DNA of 64,000 nucleotides. Origin: Sulfurimonas sp. UBA2011. GTDB lineage: Bacteria; Campylobacterota; Campylobacteria; Campylobacterales; Sulfurimonadaceae. Of this stretch, positions 7,064-15,700 are shown in pieces. The translations under genes were made by a program, and so were the position numbers. Below the pieces are notes generated by a model. The model was not told where the DNA came from. It ran no database searches and saw nothing but the letters and a program-made list of their open reading frames with translations. How positions within the stretch are numbered: the stretch's first letter is position 1; each line of letters begins with the position of its first letter. The stretch is taken from positions 12,978-76,977 of the forward strand of contig DDCH01000007.1 of assembly GCA_002335055.1 (NCBI GenBank), in the 5' to 3' direction.

Positions 7064-9232
7064 TTAATTTGCATTTGGTAACTGTATTGGAATATTTGAA
7101 GAACCATTCGCATTCATCAAAGGTTTTAACAAGATTGTAAAATAAATATAGCGTTCATCAACAAATGATTTTACATCATTTGTTAAAATTGGACGTCTAC
7201 TTTCACTATATCTAATCCCAAAATCCCAACATCTTTTTTTATACATAAAACCTATCTCTTGCGTCTTAGCAGTTTTGCTAATTGCATCATAGTTATAAAG
7301 TGCACTAAAAGAGTAGTGATTATTGTAAGTATAGCTAAGCGTAGATGTCAAGTAACTTGTAAACTGTGGTACCTCAGTAGTAGTCGGGATAAAGCTATCT
7401 TTATAAAGATGGGAGAAGGCTAGATTAACACCAAATTTATTTAATGAAAGTTTATTAAAAACTTTAGAAAAATTTATCTCTTCATAATTGTAAAATAGAT
7501 TATTGTAAAATGTAAGATAATCTGTCACTCTATAATTTAATTCATTTTCTAACTCGCTATAACGATTAGATGTATCTCCATAGGAAATTTTTTGTGCTAG
7601 CCTATGGTAAAGTATCTCTGTCGCTTCATCATCATAAATGTATTGTATAAAATCAACCTGAGCTTCCTCTTTTATTTCTGATATATTATAAAATTCACAG
7701 CGAGCGTCATCTTTAGTTTGAGGATTATCACAGAATTTCTCATTATCAGAATAATATCCATTACTAGACTGAGTACCAGCTTTATTATATGAAACTCCAA
7801 AACTGATGACATGAGAAAAGTCTTCATATCCACGTGTAAGTTGTGTAGATGCTGCTAAGGTATGAAAATTTCGTAAAATATATCCATCATTATACTCATT
7901 GTTAAGTATTAAGTTCTGCTCAGAACTACCAAAACTAGAGTGTTGTATATATAAGTTGGCTCGATAAGAGATATTTATGTATTCACCAAACAGAGATGTT
8001 TGTAGTGTAACGGGGACATTAATATCTGTTTGTAATGCAGTTTTATTAATATTACGTGTTAGATTATTTGACTGAATATCTAAGTTATACAGAAGATGGT
8101 CTTCTAAAAATGTATTTAAATAGTAATGGTACTGAATAGTCGGTAGTTGCTGGATTGTATCATCATTACTTACTTGTGTTAAATCTTGATAATATTTAAA
8201 ATAAGTTCCAACATAGTTCTCATCTGCATTGTAAAATATATTGACTCTAGAGAGAACCTGTGTTGCAGTTGTATTATTACTTGTCTCATTAGATGAAAGA
8301 TTAATATAATCAACATCGTTCATTCTACTTACATCTGCATAGATTCTAGATTGTCCTTCAAAATTTGTTCCTAACCATTGGTTTAAGAAATCATTATTAT
8401 CATATTTAAAATTAAATCCATAATGCGAGTCATTGTGTAAGTTCTTGTCTTTATAATACTCTCCAGACTCTTTAAAGTATCCTGCAGTTATCTCTCCAAC
8501 CGAAGTAGCCGAGTCAGTAAATCTAAATGTTTGATAGATTCCTTGACCACGTTGTGTTCTAATCTGTGGTTTAAGTTCTAAATCCCACCCATTATCAACT
8601 GCAATATAGATTGGCTGTTCGTAAAAGGCCCCTTCATTAGTTGAGTAACCCATCGAAGGCATCAAAAGCCCTGATTTTCTTTTTGTATCAAGTGAAAAAC
8701 CAAAATATGGCATATAAAATATAGGGACATCATCTATGTATAGCCTTGCATTATATAGATTCATCCATTTTGAATCAGAATTATAATTAGATGATGAAAA
8801 TTCTATCTTCCACATGGGGTCTATTGGATTACATCCACTTAACATACCCTCGTTTATCTCGAGTAGTTTTTTTGTAGAAGTACCGCTATTGGCACTTATC
8901 CAAACTCGGCTCTCTTTATCTGACATATAAAAAGGTTTAAAAAATTTCTCTTTTTGGGCTATATTTAATTTAGCATACTTTCCAAGAACCTTATAAGACT
9001 TATCTTGATTTACACGTATATTATCAAAAAGTTCTAATTCACTTGTATTTCTATCGTACACTGCTCTATCAGCAGTTATAAAATAGTTTTTATACACAAC
9101 GGTCACACCACCTGTTGCTTTTACAATATTTCCTTCTGAAGTCATATTCGAAGAAAATATTTCTACTTTTTCACCTGCATAAAGGTTTACAGATAAAAAT
9201 AAGGATAAAAAAAGAAAAAAAAGTTTAAGCAT
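7064..9232 (-). CDS. lptD: LPS-assembly protein LptD (outer-membrane barrel)
   Basis: LptD is the beta-barrel that inserts lipopolysaccharide into the outer leaflet, together with the lipoprotein LptE. The 722-residue protein has a signal peptide (about 1-19), a short OstA-type jellyroll (about 20-110, with VKATGGVTVVYKNYFITADRA), then the barrel. The LptD signature around YLPYF appears here as VPIFYMPYFGFSLD, followed by KRKSGLLMPSMGYS. The C-terminal half is rich in alternating aromatic strands. Its start overlaps the RDD gene stop by 8 bp. Only a few cysteines are visible, so disulfide rearrangement as in E. coli LptD may differ. Confidence 0.92.
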   Translation of the reverse strand: MLKLFFLFLSLFLSVNLYAGEKVEIFSSNMTSEGNIVKATGGVTVVYKNYFITADRAVYDRNTSELELFDNIRVNQDKSYKVLGKYAKLNIAQKEKFFKPFYMSDKESRVWISANSGTSTKKLLEINEGMLSGCNPIDPMWKIEFSSSNYNSDSKWMNLYNARLYIDDVPIFYMPYFGFSLDTKRKSGLLMPSMGYSTNEGAFYEQPIYIAVDNGWDLELKPQIRTQRGQGIYQTFRFTDSATSVGEITAGYFKESGEYYKDKNLHNDSHYGFNFKYDNNDFLNQWLGTNFEGQSRIYADVSRMNDVDYINLSSNETSNNTTATQVLSRVNIFYNADENYVGTYFKYYQDLTQVSNDDTIQQLPTIQYHYYLNTFLEDHLLYNLDIQSNNLTRNINKTALQTDINVPVTLQTSLFGEYINISYRANLYIQHSSFGSSEQNLILNNEYNDGYILRNFHTLAASTQLTRGYEDFSHVISFGVSYNKAGTQSSNGYYSDNEKFCDNPQTKDDARCEFYNISEIKEEAQVDFIQYIYDDEATEILYHRLAQKISYGDTSNRYSELENELNYRVTDYLTFYNNLFYNYEEINFSKVFNKLSLNKFGVNLAFSHLYKDSFIPTTTEVPQFTSYLTSTLSYTYNNHYSFSALYNYDAISKTAKTQEIGFMYKKRCWDFGIRYSESRRPILTNDVKSFVDERYIYFTILLKPLMNANGSSNIPIQLPNAN

Positions 9233-9674
9233 TAACTACTAAGGTTTTAGCACTTAAGTCATGCCAAGTTTGTCGCGCGGGATTTAGTATTCCCCACAAA
9301 AAGCCAAGGTATAGTAACATCTCACTAATCACTCTAATAATTGAGCGATTTAGTGCTACTAAAACATTTGGATTATTCAGTGTTTTAATTTCAATCACTC
9401 TTATTTTCATTGCCAACTTACCTAGAGTTGCTCCATACTGCATCACAAAAAAACTTTGGTAAATTATTTTCATCATCATAAATTCTAAAACAAAACTATT
9501 TGTCAGTAAAATGATCTCTTCTGTGGAGCTTGCCTCTGTAAATGAATCCCATAAAGCGATAATAAGGATAAAAGAAAGCAGTATTTCATCTATAAAAAAG
9601 GCTACAGCTCTTTTGTTGTTTAATGCTAAAGTAATCTCTTCATGATGGAGCCGTATTAGTAGTTCTTCATTCAA
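9225..9674 (-). CDS. RDD family membrane protein
   Basis: A 149-residue integral membrane protein with the RDD pattern: RAVAFFIDEILLSFILI near residue 23 (the R and D of the family name), a second helix around residues 60-75, then GATLGKLAMKIRVIE and a final helical segment before the C-terminus. RDD proteins are small multi-pass membrane proteins of mostly unknown role; some are linked to sodium or proton exchange. It lies between purD (12 bp) and lptD (8 bp overlap) in one transcription unit, which does not clarify its job. Confidence 0.85.
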   Translation of the reverse strand: MNEELLIRLHHEEITLALNNKRAVAFFIDEILLSFILIIALWDSFTEASSTEEIILLTNSFVLEFMMMKIIYQSFFVMQYGATLGKLAMKIRVIEIKTLNNPNVLVALNRSIIRVISEMLLYLGFLWGILNPARQTWHDLSAKTLVVNA

Positions 9675-9685
9675 TATCTATAATC

Positions 9686-10951
9686 CTATAGTGCTTGGTA
9701 AGCAATATCTGTACGAAACTTTTTACCTACAAAATGAACTTGTCCACATCGCATATATGCTCTGTCTCTTGCTTCTTGTATAGTATCACCAATCCCTATA
9801 CAAACTAAAACTCTACCACCACTAGCATATAAAATACCATCTTCTTTCATCACACCCGCATATGAAATATGAGTGTATTTTTCTATAACCTCATGATGCA
9901 CTTTGTCCTCAACTATTTCAGCTGGTAAAGAACTTGAGTATGGATAGTTAGCAGATGCCATTACAACACCTACTGCATACTGCGAAGAAAATTCTACATT
10001 TATCTCTTTTAAACGGTTTGTAGCTGCTTTATAAAACATCTCAGATACAGATGATGTCATTAGAGGCATAAGAATCTCACATTCTGGGTCTCCAAAACGC
10101 ACATTAAACTCTAAAGTAATTGGTTCACCATTTACAACCATAATTCCGATAAAGAGAACACCTTCAAAAGGTGCACCTTCTTTTTTCATACCATCTAAAG
10201 TAGGACGGATAACCCTATCTTTTACTTTTTGATAGAGTTCATCATCAACTAATGGTGTAGGTGCATATGCACCCATTCCACCAGTATTTGGCCCTGTATC
10301 TCCATTACCTATGCGTTTATGGTCTTGTGCAGCTTGGAGTAAAATATAATCCTCACCATCACAAATTGCGAACATAGAAAGCTCAAAACCATCAAGGAAT
10401 TCTTCAACGATTACTTTTTTTCCAGCATCACCAAAACTTTTCCCACTGAGCATCTCGCCAATTGCTTTTTTTGCCTCATCATGACTCATTGCAATGATAA
10501 CACCTTTACCACCACAAAGCCCATCTGCTTTTACAACTATTGGAGTACTAAGAGTATCAGTAAACTTATAAAGTTCTTCAATACTATCGGATTCAATATA
10601 GGCAGCTGTTGGAATATTGTACTTAGCTAAAAAGTTTTTCATATAAACTTTTGAGCCTTCAAGTTGTGCAGCCTCAGCTGAAGGACCAAAGATAGTAAGA
10701 CCTTCTTTTTTAAAAATATCAACAACACCATCAACTAAAGGTGCTTCAGGGCCTACAATAGTTAATTCTATCTTATTCTCTTTTGCGAATGCTGCTAAAG
10801 CATTATAATCTTTGATATTAATATTAGTACCCAAGTTCTCAGTTGCCCCATTTCCAGGTTGAAAAAAAAGTTCATGCTCTTCTTGCTCATTTTTAATTGC
10901 ACGTCCTATTGAGTACTCACGTCCACCACTACCTAAAATCAAAATCTTCAT
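9686..10951 (-). CDS. purD: Phosphoribosylamine-glycine ligase (GAR synthetase)
   Basis: This ATP-grasp enzyme joins glycine to phosphoribosylamine in the second step of purine synthesis. The 421 residues are typical. The N-terminus is MKILILGSGGREYSI, the ATP-grasp core includes VVKADGLCGGKGVI near residue 140 and the signature RFGDPECEILMPL near residue 286. The C-terminal domain contains the ASGGRVLVCIGIGDT segment. A GGAG ribosome site precedes the start. It is first in a run with the RDD protein and lptD. A strong hairpin and a 6S-like RNA lie immediately upstream, so purD may depend on read-through from the RNA promoter. Confidence 0.97.
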   Translation of the reverse strand: MKILILGSGGREYSIGRAIKNEQEEHELFFQPGNGATENLGTNINIKDYNALAAFAKENKIELTIVGPEAPLVDGVVDIFKKEGLTIFGPSAEAAQLEGSKVYMKNFLAKYNIPTAAYIESDSIEELYKFTDTLSTPIVVKADGLCGGKGVIIAMSHDEAKKAIGEMLSGKSFGDAGKKVIVEEFLDGFELSMFAICDGEDYILLQAAQDHKRIGNGDTGPNTGGMGAYAPTPLVDDELYQKVKDRVIRPTLDGMKKEGAPFEGVLFIGIMVVNGEPITLEFNVRFGDPECEILMPLMTSSVSEMFYKAATNRLKEINVEFSSQYAVGVVMASANYPYSSSLPAEIVEDKVHHEVIEKYTHISYAGVMKEDGILYASGGRVLVCIGIGDTIQEARDRAYMRCGQVHFVGKKFRTDIAYQAL

Positions 10952-10972
10952 ATATTGCTCCGTATAAAATAA

Positions 10973-11018
10973 AAAAGTATTTATTCAAAAGATACACATC
11001 TTTTTAATAAATACTTTT
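10973..11018 (-). terminator. Long palindromic hairpin between 6S-like RNA and purD
   Basis: The arms at 10973-10993 and 10998-11018 form a roughly 20-bp stem with one mismatch around a four-base loop. On the minus strand the stem is followed by TTTTTATTTTAT, giving a good intrinsic terminator for the 6S-like RNA. It stands only about 25 bp before the purD start, so it could also attenuate read-through into purD. Confidence 0.75.
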
Positions 11019-11026
11019 GTGATAGA

Positions 11027-11226
11027 AAACCCGAGTAGCCGTTTCGCATTTGGCTTGGTTCTAAAAGCCGAATTTGGGTGAAGAGAGAGCTTACTAACGG
11101 CGGCATCTTCTCGTATATGTTTCCATAACTCAAACGAAGGCACTGACTCACAAAAGCTCTACTAGTTCACAAATTGAATATGTAGAACCCTCATTGGTGC
11201 GATTATTCGTACCACTCAGATTGTCT
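11027..11226 (-). ncRNA. ssrS: Probable 6S RNA
   Basis: The minus strand of this gene-free region folds into one long interrupted hairpin of about 200 nt, the form of 6S RNA, which binds sigma-70 RNA polymerase. The closing stem CTGAGTGG/CTACTCGG pairs 11212-11219 with 11031-11038. Further in, GGTTCTA/TAGAACC pairs 11183-11189 with 11057-11063, and AGAGCTT/AAGCTCT pairs 11154-11160 with 11086-11092. A large internal bubble lies between the first two stems. A TATAAT box is just upstream and a strong terminator just downstream. 6S genes are often next to purine genes, and purD follows here. The fold was done by hand, so a covariance-model match is still missing. Confidence 0.7.
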
Positions 11227-11233
11227 ATATATA

Positions 11234-11239
11234 ATTATA
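11234..11239 (-). promoter_or_regulatory. -10 box for the 6S-like RNA
   Basis: On the minus strand TATAAT, preceded by TTG, lies about 8 bp before the expected 5' end of the hairpin RNA. No clear -35 box is seen, which is common for sigma-70 promoters in this phylum. Confidence 0.5.
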
Positions 11240-11314
11240 CAAAAGTTTTACTTGATTTAGTTTTATGCTTATTTAATTATAATACAAAATCAATAAATAA
11301 TTAAGGCACCATAC

Positions 11315-11437
11315 ATGAGTTATACCCCGCTCATAGCAAGAATAGATTCACTTCCTCCCCTTCCTAAGTCTATTTTAAAGCTAGAAGCTCTTTATATGGA
11401 TTTTCAAAAAATATCATTTCTATGCTCCAATGTTTAA
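11315..11437 (+). pseudogene. Relic of an HDOD-domain protein (N-terminus only)
   Basis: A 40-codon open stretch begins at ATG 11315 and encodes SLPPLPKSILKLEALY near residue 12, the pattern at the start of HDOD (HD-related output) signalling proteins. It stops at TAA 11435-11437 and nothing recognisable continues in any plus frame. A TATAAT box remains at 11278-11283. A full HDOD domain is about 200 residues, so this is a truncated remnant. Confidence 0.6.
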
Positions 11438-11449
11438 GGCAACATCTTT

Positions 11450-11778
11450 TAGTATGTTATATAAAACTCAATATCACCATGACACCTAGCTAAGCCTACA
11501 CTGACAGAGAGTTCAATAAAAGTATCTTTATCTTTAGTGTTGTTAATACAAATAAGATTTTTATCCACTGTATCCTTACACTCATAACTAAGTGTATCTA
11601 GTATTTTTTATAAAACATATCTATAATTATCGGTTTTGTAATATGCCCTAGCATACCACTTTTGCATCGCTTTAGTTATCGCCTCATCCATCACATCACC
11701 AGTTAATGCAAAAATAGGAATATTATTATATTTACTTGTTTTACGAATCTCTCTACTTGATAGTAAGGTTAAACAGCT
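11450..11778 (-). pseudogene. Relic of a receiver / GGDEF-type signalling protein
   Basis: Minus-strand translation gives the C-terminal half of a response-regulator receiver domain: IPIFALTGDVMDEAI near 11700, then, after a one-base frame change, GMLGHITKPIII, the conserved K-P of the fold. Further downstream another frame gives FIELSVSVGLARC, similar to the late strand of GGDEF domains. Frame changes and stops separate the parts and the N-terminus is missing, so this cannot be functional as one protein. It faces the HDOD relic; the pair looks like a dead signalling locus. Confidence 0.6.
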
Positions 11779-11786
11779 AATACTAT

Positions 11787-12023
11787 CTAATAAGTGTATG
11801 AATCGCTAATCTCTCGAAGAGGTATCACAGTGCTTTTAATTTCTTTCTCTTTTTGTACTACTTTGACTTGAGCTGTACTTAGATTTATAATGTCGAGGTC
11901 TCGACTCATCCACTCTTCTGGGCTTCTTATATACTCTGCATTTAAAGCAGTCGCTAAAAATATACATGCAGCTAGTAACAAAAAAAATCTCCTAATATCC
12001 CTTAACTCAATTAGTTTTATCAT
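11787..12023 (-). CDS. Small hypothetical exported protein
   Basis: A 78-residue protein with a basic start (MIKLIELRDIRRF), a hydrophobic helix (FLLLAACIFLATALNA, about residues 13-29) and a short polar tail. It looks like a secreted or membrane-anchored periplasmic peptide. The start overlaps the hemD stop by 4 bp (ATGA), which supports translation. I do not recognise the family. Relic sequence begins right after its stop, so the C-terminus may have been shortened. Confidence 0.55.
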   Translation of the reverse strand: MIKLIELRDIRRFFLLLAACIFLATALNAEYIRSPEEWMSRDLDIINLSTAQVKVVQKEKEIKSTVIPLREISDSYTY

Positions 12024-12649
12024 AATAAATTAATTATTTTTAAACAACTTTCTATACTTGGCTCCTCAGCAATCATAGGCTTAATATCCGTGGGAAGAGT
12101 CTTTGCTGTAGTATTTCCAATAACTATCACTTTATAGTCTTCATTTAATTTGTGATACTTTAAGAAACATTTGACACTTGAAGGAGATGTAAATATCAGT
12201 GTTGCTTTTGGTCTAATTTTAAGAGTCTTTATATTTAAAGAACAGCTACTCTCATAGACTACACTTTCATCTATACAATATCCACAATCGCGTGTTACTT
12301 GTGCAAAATTAGAGGCTACTTCTTTTGCTCTTAAATAGAGCCATTTTCTATCTTTTGGATACGAGCTAATAATCTCTGATAAATTATCTCCATAACCACT
12401 TCCAATCTCTAAAATCTTTCCATTAGCCTTTTGAAAACTTAAAGCTGTTGCCTTAGAGATGCAAAGAGCTTGTTTCATATTATAATCACCATTATTGTAT
12501 TGACTTAAAGCCTTAACTGCTTGTTTTGAAGTTAAAATAAGATAGTCATACTGAGAAAATTGTATAGAAGGTTTAAAAAAAGAGATCTCTAAGGGATTTA
12601 TATGAATTGTATCAGGATGAGAAGAGGTAGAAAAAAGGTAAGGTTTCAT
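12020..12649 (-). CDS. hemD: Uroporphyrinogen-III synthase
   Basis: HemD closes hydroxymethylbilane to uroporphyrinogen III in haem synthesis. The open frame extends to 12736, but that would run into guaA. The ATG at 12649 (MKPYLFSTSSHPDTIHI) gives 209 residues, a normal HemD N-terminus, and leaves 19 bp after guaA. Family features are YDYLILTSKQAVKAL, the mid-protein segment CISKATALSF, and IFTSPSSVKCFL with VIVIGNTTAKTL in the second half. Sequence conservation in this family is always low; the pattern is still clear. Confidence 0.82.
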   Translation of the reverse strand: MKPYLFSTSSHPDTIHINPLEISFFKPSIQFSQYDYLILTSKQAVKALSQYNNGDYNMKQALCISKATALSFQKANGKILEIGSGYGDNLSEIISSYPKDRKWLYLRAKEVASNFAQVTRDCGYCIDESVVYESSCSLNIKTLKIRPKATLIFTSPSSVKCFLKYHKLNEDYKVIVIGNTTAKTLPTDIKPMIAEEPSIESCLKIINLL

Positions 12650-12668
12650 CGGAGAAGAGAAAAGTTCT

Positions 12669-14207
12669 CTACTCCCACTCAATTGTTGCAGGTGGTTTAC
12701 TAGATATATCATAAACAACACGGTTAATACCATCAACTTCGTTGATAATACGACGGCTAATTCTTTCTAATAAATCATGTGGAAGGTGTGCAAACGTAGC
12801 AGTCATTCCATCAACAGCTTCAACAACTCTCACACATGCAGTGTTATCATAAGTACGATTGTCACCCATTACTCCAACTGATTTTACATTCAGTAATACT
12901 ACAAATGCTTGCCATGTTTTAGCATAATACCCACTCGCTTTTAACTCATCAAGTAAAATAACATCCGCTTCACGTAAAATAGTCAAATCAGGAACATTTA
13001 CATCACCCATAATTCTAATCGCTAGACCTGGCCCAGGAAACGGATGACGGTTTATCATAGCTGCTGGAAGACCAAGTTCTAAACCGATTTTACGTACTTC
13101 ATCTTTAAAAAGTTCACGTAAAGGCTCGATAAGTTCAAAATCCATCCAATCAGGAAGACCACCAACATTATGATGAGACTTAATAACCTCAGAAGGACCA
13201 TTTACAGAGATAGACTCAATAACGTCAGGGTACAGTGTTCCTTGAGCAAGAAACTTAATACCATCGTGCTTTTTTGCTTCTTTTTCAAATTCTTCTATAA
13301 AAGCATGACCGATAATCTTGCGTTTTTGCTCAGGGTCTGAAATCCCTTCAAGTCTCCCTAAAAAGTTATCAACAGCATCTACAGTAATCAAAGGTACTTT
13401 GAGGTTGATTTTGAAAACTTCTTCAACCTGTTCTTTTTCACCCTTTCTTAAAAGACCATTATCAACAAAAACAGGGACAAGCTGGTCCCCAATAGCTTCA
13501 TAAAGCATTGCGGCAACAACAGAGCTATCAACTCCACCACTTAAACCACAAAGAACTTTACCAGTTCCTACTTTTTGGCGAATCATCTTAATTTGTTCTT
13601 TTAAGAAGTGCTCCATTTTCCATTTCTCAGTAACACCACAAATCTTTCTTGCGAAGTTACGAAGCATTAGATAACCCTCTTCAGAATGCTGAACTTCAGG
13701 ATGAAACTGCATTGCATACACACGTTTTTCTTCATTTGCAATAGCTGCATAAGGAGAGTTTTCAGAAGTTGCTATAGGAGAAAAACCTTCAGGTAAAACA
13801 TCAACTTTATCAGAGTGGCTCATCCATACAATTCTAGCCTCATCACAATCATCTAAAAGTGGAGATTTAGTTTCTAGTTTTAACTCAGCTTTACCATACT
13901 CATGATGATTTGAACGGATAACACTTCCCCCAAAGTCAACTGCAATTCTTTGCATACCATAGCAGATACCAAGAACTGGAATACCCATAGAGTACACACC
14001 CTGATCTACTTCATATGCATCTTCATTATAAACAGAAGATGGACCACCACTAAGAATAACACCTTTTGGGTTTCTAGCTTGAATATCCTCTACTGAAGTA
14101 TGATAAGGAAGAATTTCGCAGTAAACTTTATCTTCACGAAGACGACGAGCTATAAGCTGTGTATATTGAGAACCGAAATCTAAAACTATGATGCTAACAT
14201 TTGTCAT
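12669..14207 (-). CDS. guaA: GMP synthase (glutamine-hydrolysing)
   Basis: Converts XMP, ATP and glutamine to GMP. The 512 residues contain a class I glutamine amidotransferase domain (nucleophile C82 in GICYGMQ, histidine in MQFHPEVQHSEEG), then the ATP-pyrophosphatase domain with the P-loop LSGGVDSSVVAA, and a C-terminal dimerisation domain ending KPPATIEWE. hemD follows 19 bp after the stop, so the two are probably one transcript. Confidence 0.97.
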   Translation of the reverse strand: MTNVSIIVLDFGSQYTQLIARRLREDKVYCEILPYHTSVEDIQARNPKGVILSGGPSSVYNEDAYEVDQGVYSMGIPVLGICYGMQRIAVDFGGSVIRSNHHEYGKAELKLETKSPLLDDCDEARIVWMSHSDKVDVLPEGFSPIATSENSPYAAIANEEKRVYAMQFHPEVQHSEEGYLMLRNFARKICGVTEKWKMEHFLKEQIKMIRQKVGTGKVLCGLSGGVDSSVVAAMLYEAIGDQLVPVFVDNGLLRKGEKEQVEEVFKINLKVPLITVDAVDNFLGRLEGISDPEQKRKIIGHAFIEEFEKEAKKHDGIKFLAQGTLYPDVIESISVNGPSEVIKSHHNVGGLPDWMDFELIEPLRELFKDEVRKIGLELGLPAAMINRHPFPGPGLAIRIMGDVNVPDLTILREADVILLDELKASGYYAKTWQAFVVLLNVKSVGVMGDNRTYDNTACVRVVEAVDGMTATFAHLPHDLLERISRRIINEVDGINRVVYDISSKPPATIEWE

Positions 14208-14329
14208 ATAAATGCCTTTTAGGGGAATAAAATAATTAATTATGAAAGGATACTACAATAAAGATTAATGTTTGATTTACCAAAGGTTTAAAGAAGGATA
14301 TCTCCACCTAAAGTGGAGATATATAAAAG

Positions 14330-15700
14330 TTATGAGTGAGGAATATAAAATCCTAGAACTTCAAACTGAAGATACCAGACAGACACAGAAACAATATAAC
14401 CGACTAATATAGTCCATGCATGTTTCATATGTGAACCAAATGTATATATACCATGAAGTCTACCCATTACACCAACTCCAGCCGCTGAACCAAAAGAGAT
14501 AAGTGATCCACCAACACCAGCAGTCATAGTAACTAGCATCCATTGTGCTAACTCCATATCAGGAGATGATTTTAAAATTGCAGACATAACAGGAACATTA
14601 TCTACAATTGCTGAGAGGAAACCGACTCCAATATTTGCCCACATTGGGCCAACAAGGCTATACATATCATGAATATATGAAAGAAACCCAAGATAGTGTA
14701 GTGCACCTACAGCTGAAAGAATACCAAAGAAGAAAAGAAGTGTATCATTTTCAACTTTTTGCATATTTATGTATATATTAAATGAGTTTGCACCTTTTTT
14801 TGTAAGAAATACAGAAAAAAGTTTAAGTATAGCCATACCAAACATCATACCCCACATAGCAGGAAAATGGAAGAACTGGTGTCCTAAAACTGCTATTATA
14901 ATTGTAAGTACACCTAAATAAGCCACACCCATTCCACCATCTAAAACAACAGGTTTTTTCTCTGTTGCTGCATCAAATGCAGGCTGACCTTTTGGAACTG
15001 ACATACTAAGTAATGTAGCTGTAACTAACCAACCGAGGACAGAGGCTGGGAAAAGGAATAAAAAGTCTATAAACTCACCCTTATTTGCTGTCCATGCCAT
15101 CAGAGTAGTGATATCACCAAACGGAGACCAAGCACCACCAGCATTTGCTGCAACAACAATGTTTATAGCACCGGGAACAAGAAATGCAAGATTTTTCTTA
15201 TCAATTGTATAAAGTACAGTTGAAAGGATAAGTGCTGTTGTTAAGTTATCTGCAACAGGAGAGATAAAAAATGCTAAAATACCTGTTAACCAGAAAAGCT
15301 TCTTATATGTAAAACCTTTTGATACAAGTTTGTACTTCATAAGATCAAATACACCACGTTCGATAAGTGTTTCAATATATGTCATAGCTACAAGTAAGAA
15401 AAAGAAAATTTCTGCAATTTCTAAAATAAGATGTGAGAGTTCATTATGTAAAGGGTCTGGGTTTAACCCATTAATCGCATAAAAAATTCCTATTAACATA
15501 AACATAAATGTACCGGCAAATAGAGCTGGTTTAGCCTTATTTACTTCATACTTATCTTCAGTTGCAATAAAATAATATGCAATTACAAATACAGCTAAAC
15601 TCAACCATCCAACCCAACTCGTTGCCAAGTTTATTACTTGACCTTCTATTAACACATGACCTGCAGCTATTGCTGAGTCTGCTATTGAACTATGTTCCAT
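14330..15700 (-). CDS. nhaD: Na+/H+ antiporter, NhaD type
   Basis: A 456-residue multi-pass membrane protein of the ion-transporter superfamily. Conserved NhaD-type blocks are visible: SPVADNLTTALILSTVLYT, NIVVAANAGGAWSPFGDITTLMAW, SAIVDNVPVMSAIL and GVGGSLISFGSAAGVGVMG, with polar residues in the membrane core. It exports sodium using the proton gradient, or the reverse, helping pH and sodium homeostasis. Its start touches the nadB stop (TAATG), indicating coupling. A marine or saline habitat would fit but is not proven by this gene alone. Confidence 0.92.
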   Translation of the reverse strand: MEHSSIADSAIAAGHVLIEGQVINLATSWVGWLSLAVFVIAYYFIATEDKYEVNKAKPALFAGTFMFMLIGIFYAINGLNPDPLHNELSHLILEIAEIFFFLLVAMTYIETLIERGVFDLMKYKLVSKGFTYKKLFWLTGILAFFISPVADNLTTALILSTVLYTIDKKNLAFLVPGAINIVVAANAGGAWSPFGDITTLMAWTANKGEFIDFLFLFPASVLGWLVTATLLSMSVPKGQPAFDAATEKKPVVLDGGMGVAYLGVLTIIIAVLGHQFFHFPAMWGMMFGMAILKLFSVFLTKKGANSFNIYINMQKVENDTLLFFFGILSAVGALHYLGFLSYIHDMYSLVGPMWANIGVGFLSAIVDNVPVMSAILKSSPDMELAQWMLVTMTAGVGGSLISFGSAAGVGVMGRLHGIYTFGSHMKHAWTILVGYIVSVSVWYLQFEVLGFYIPHS

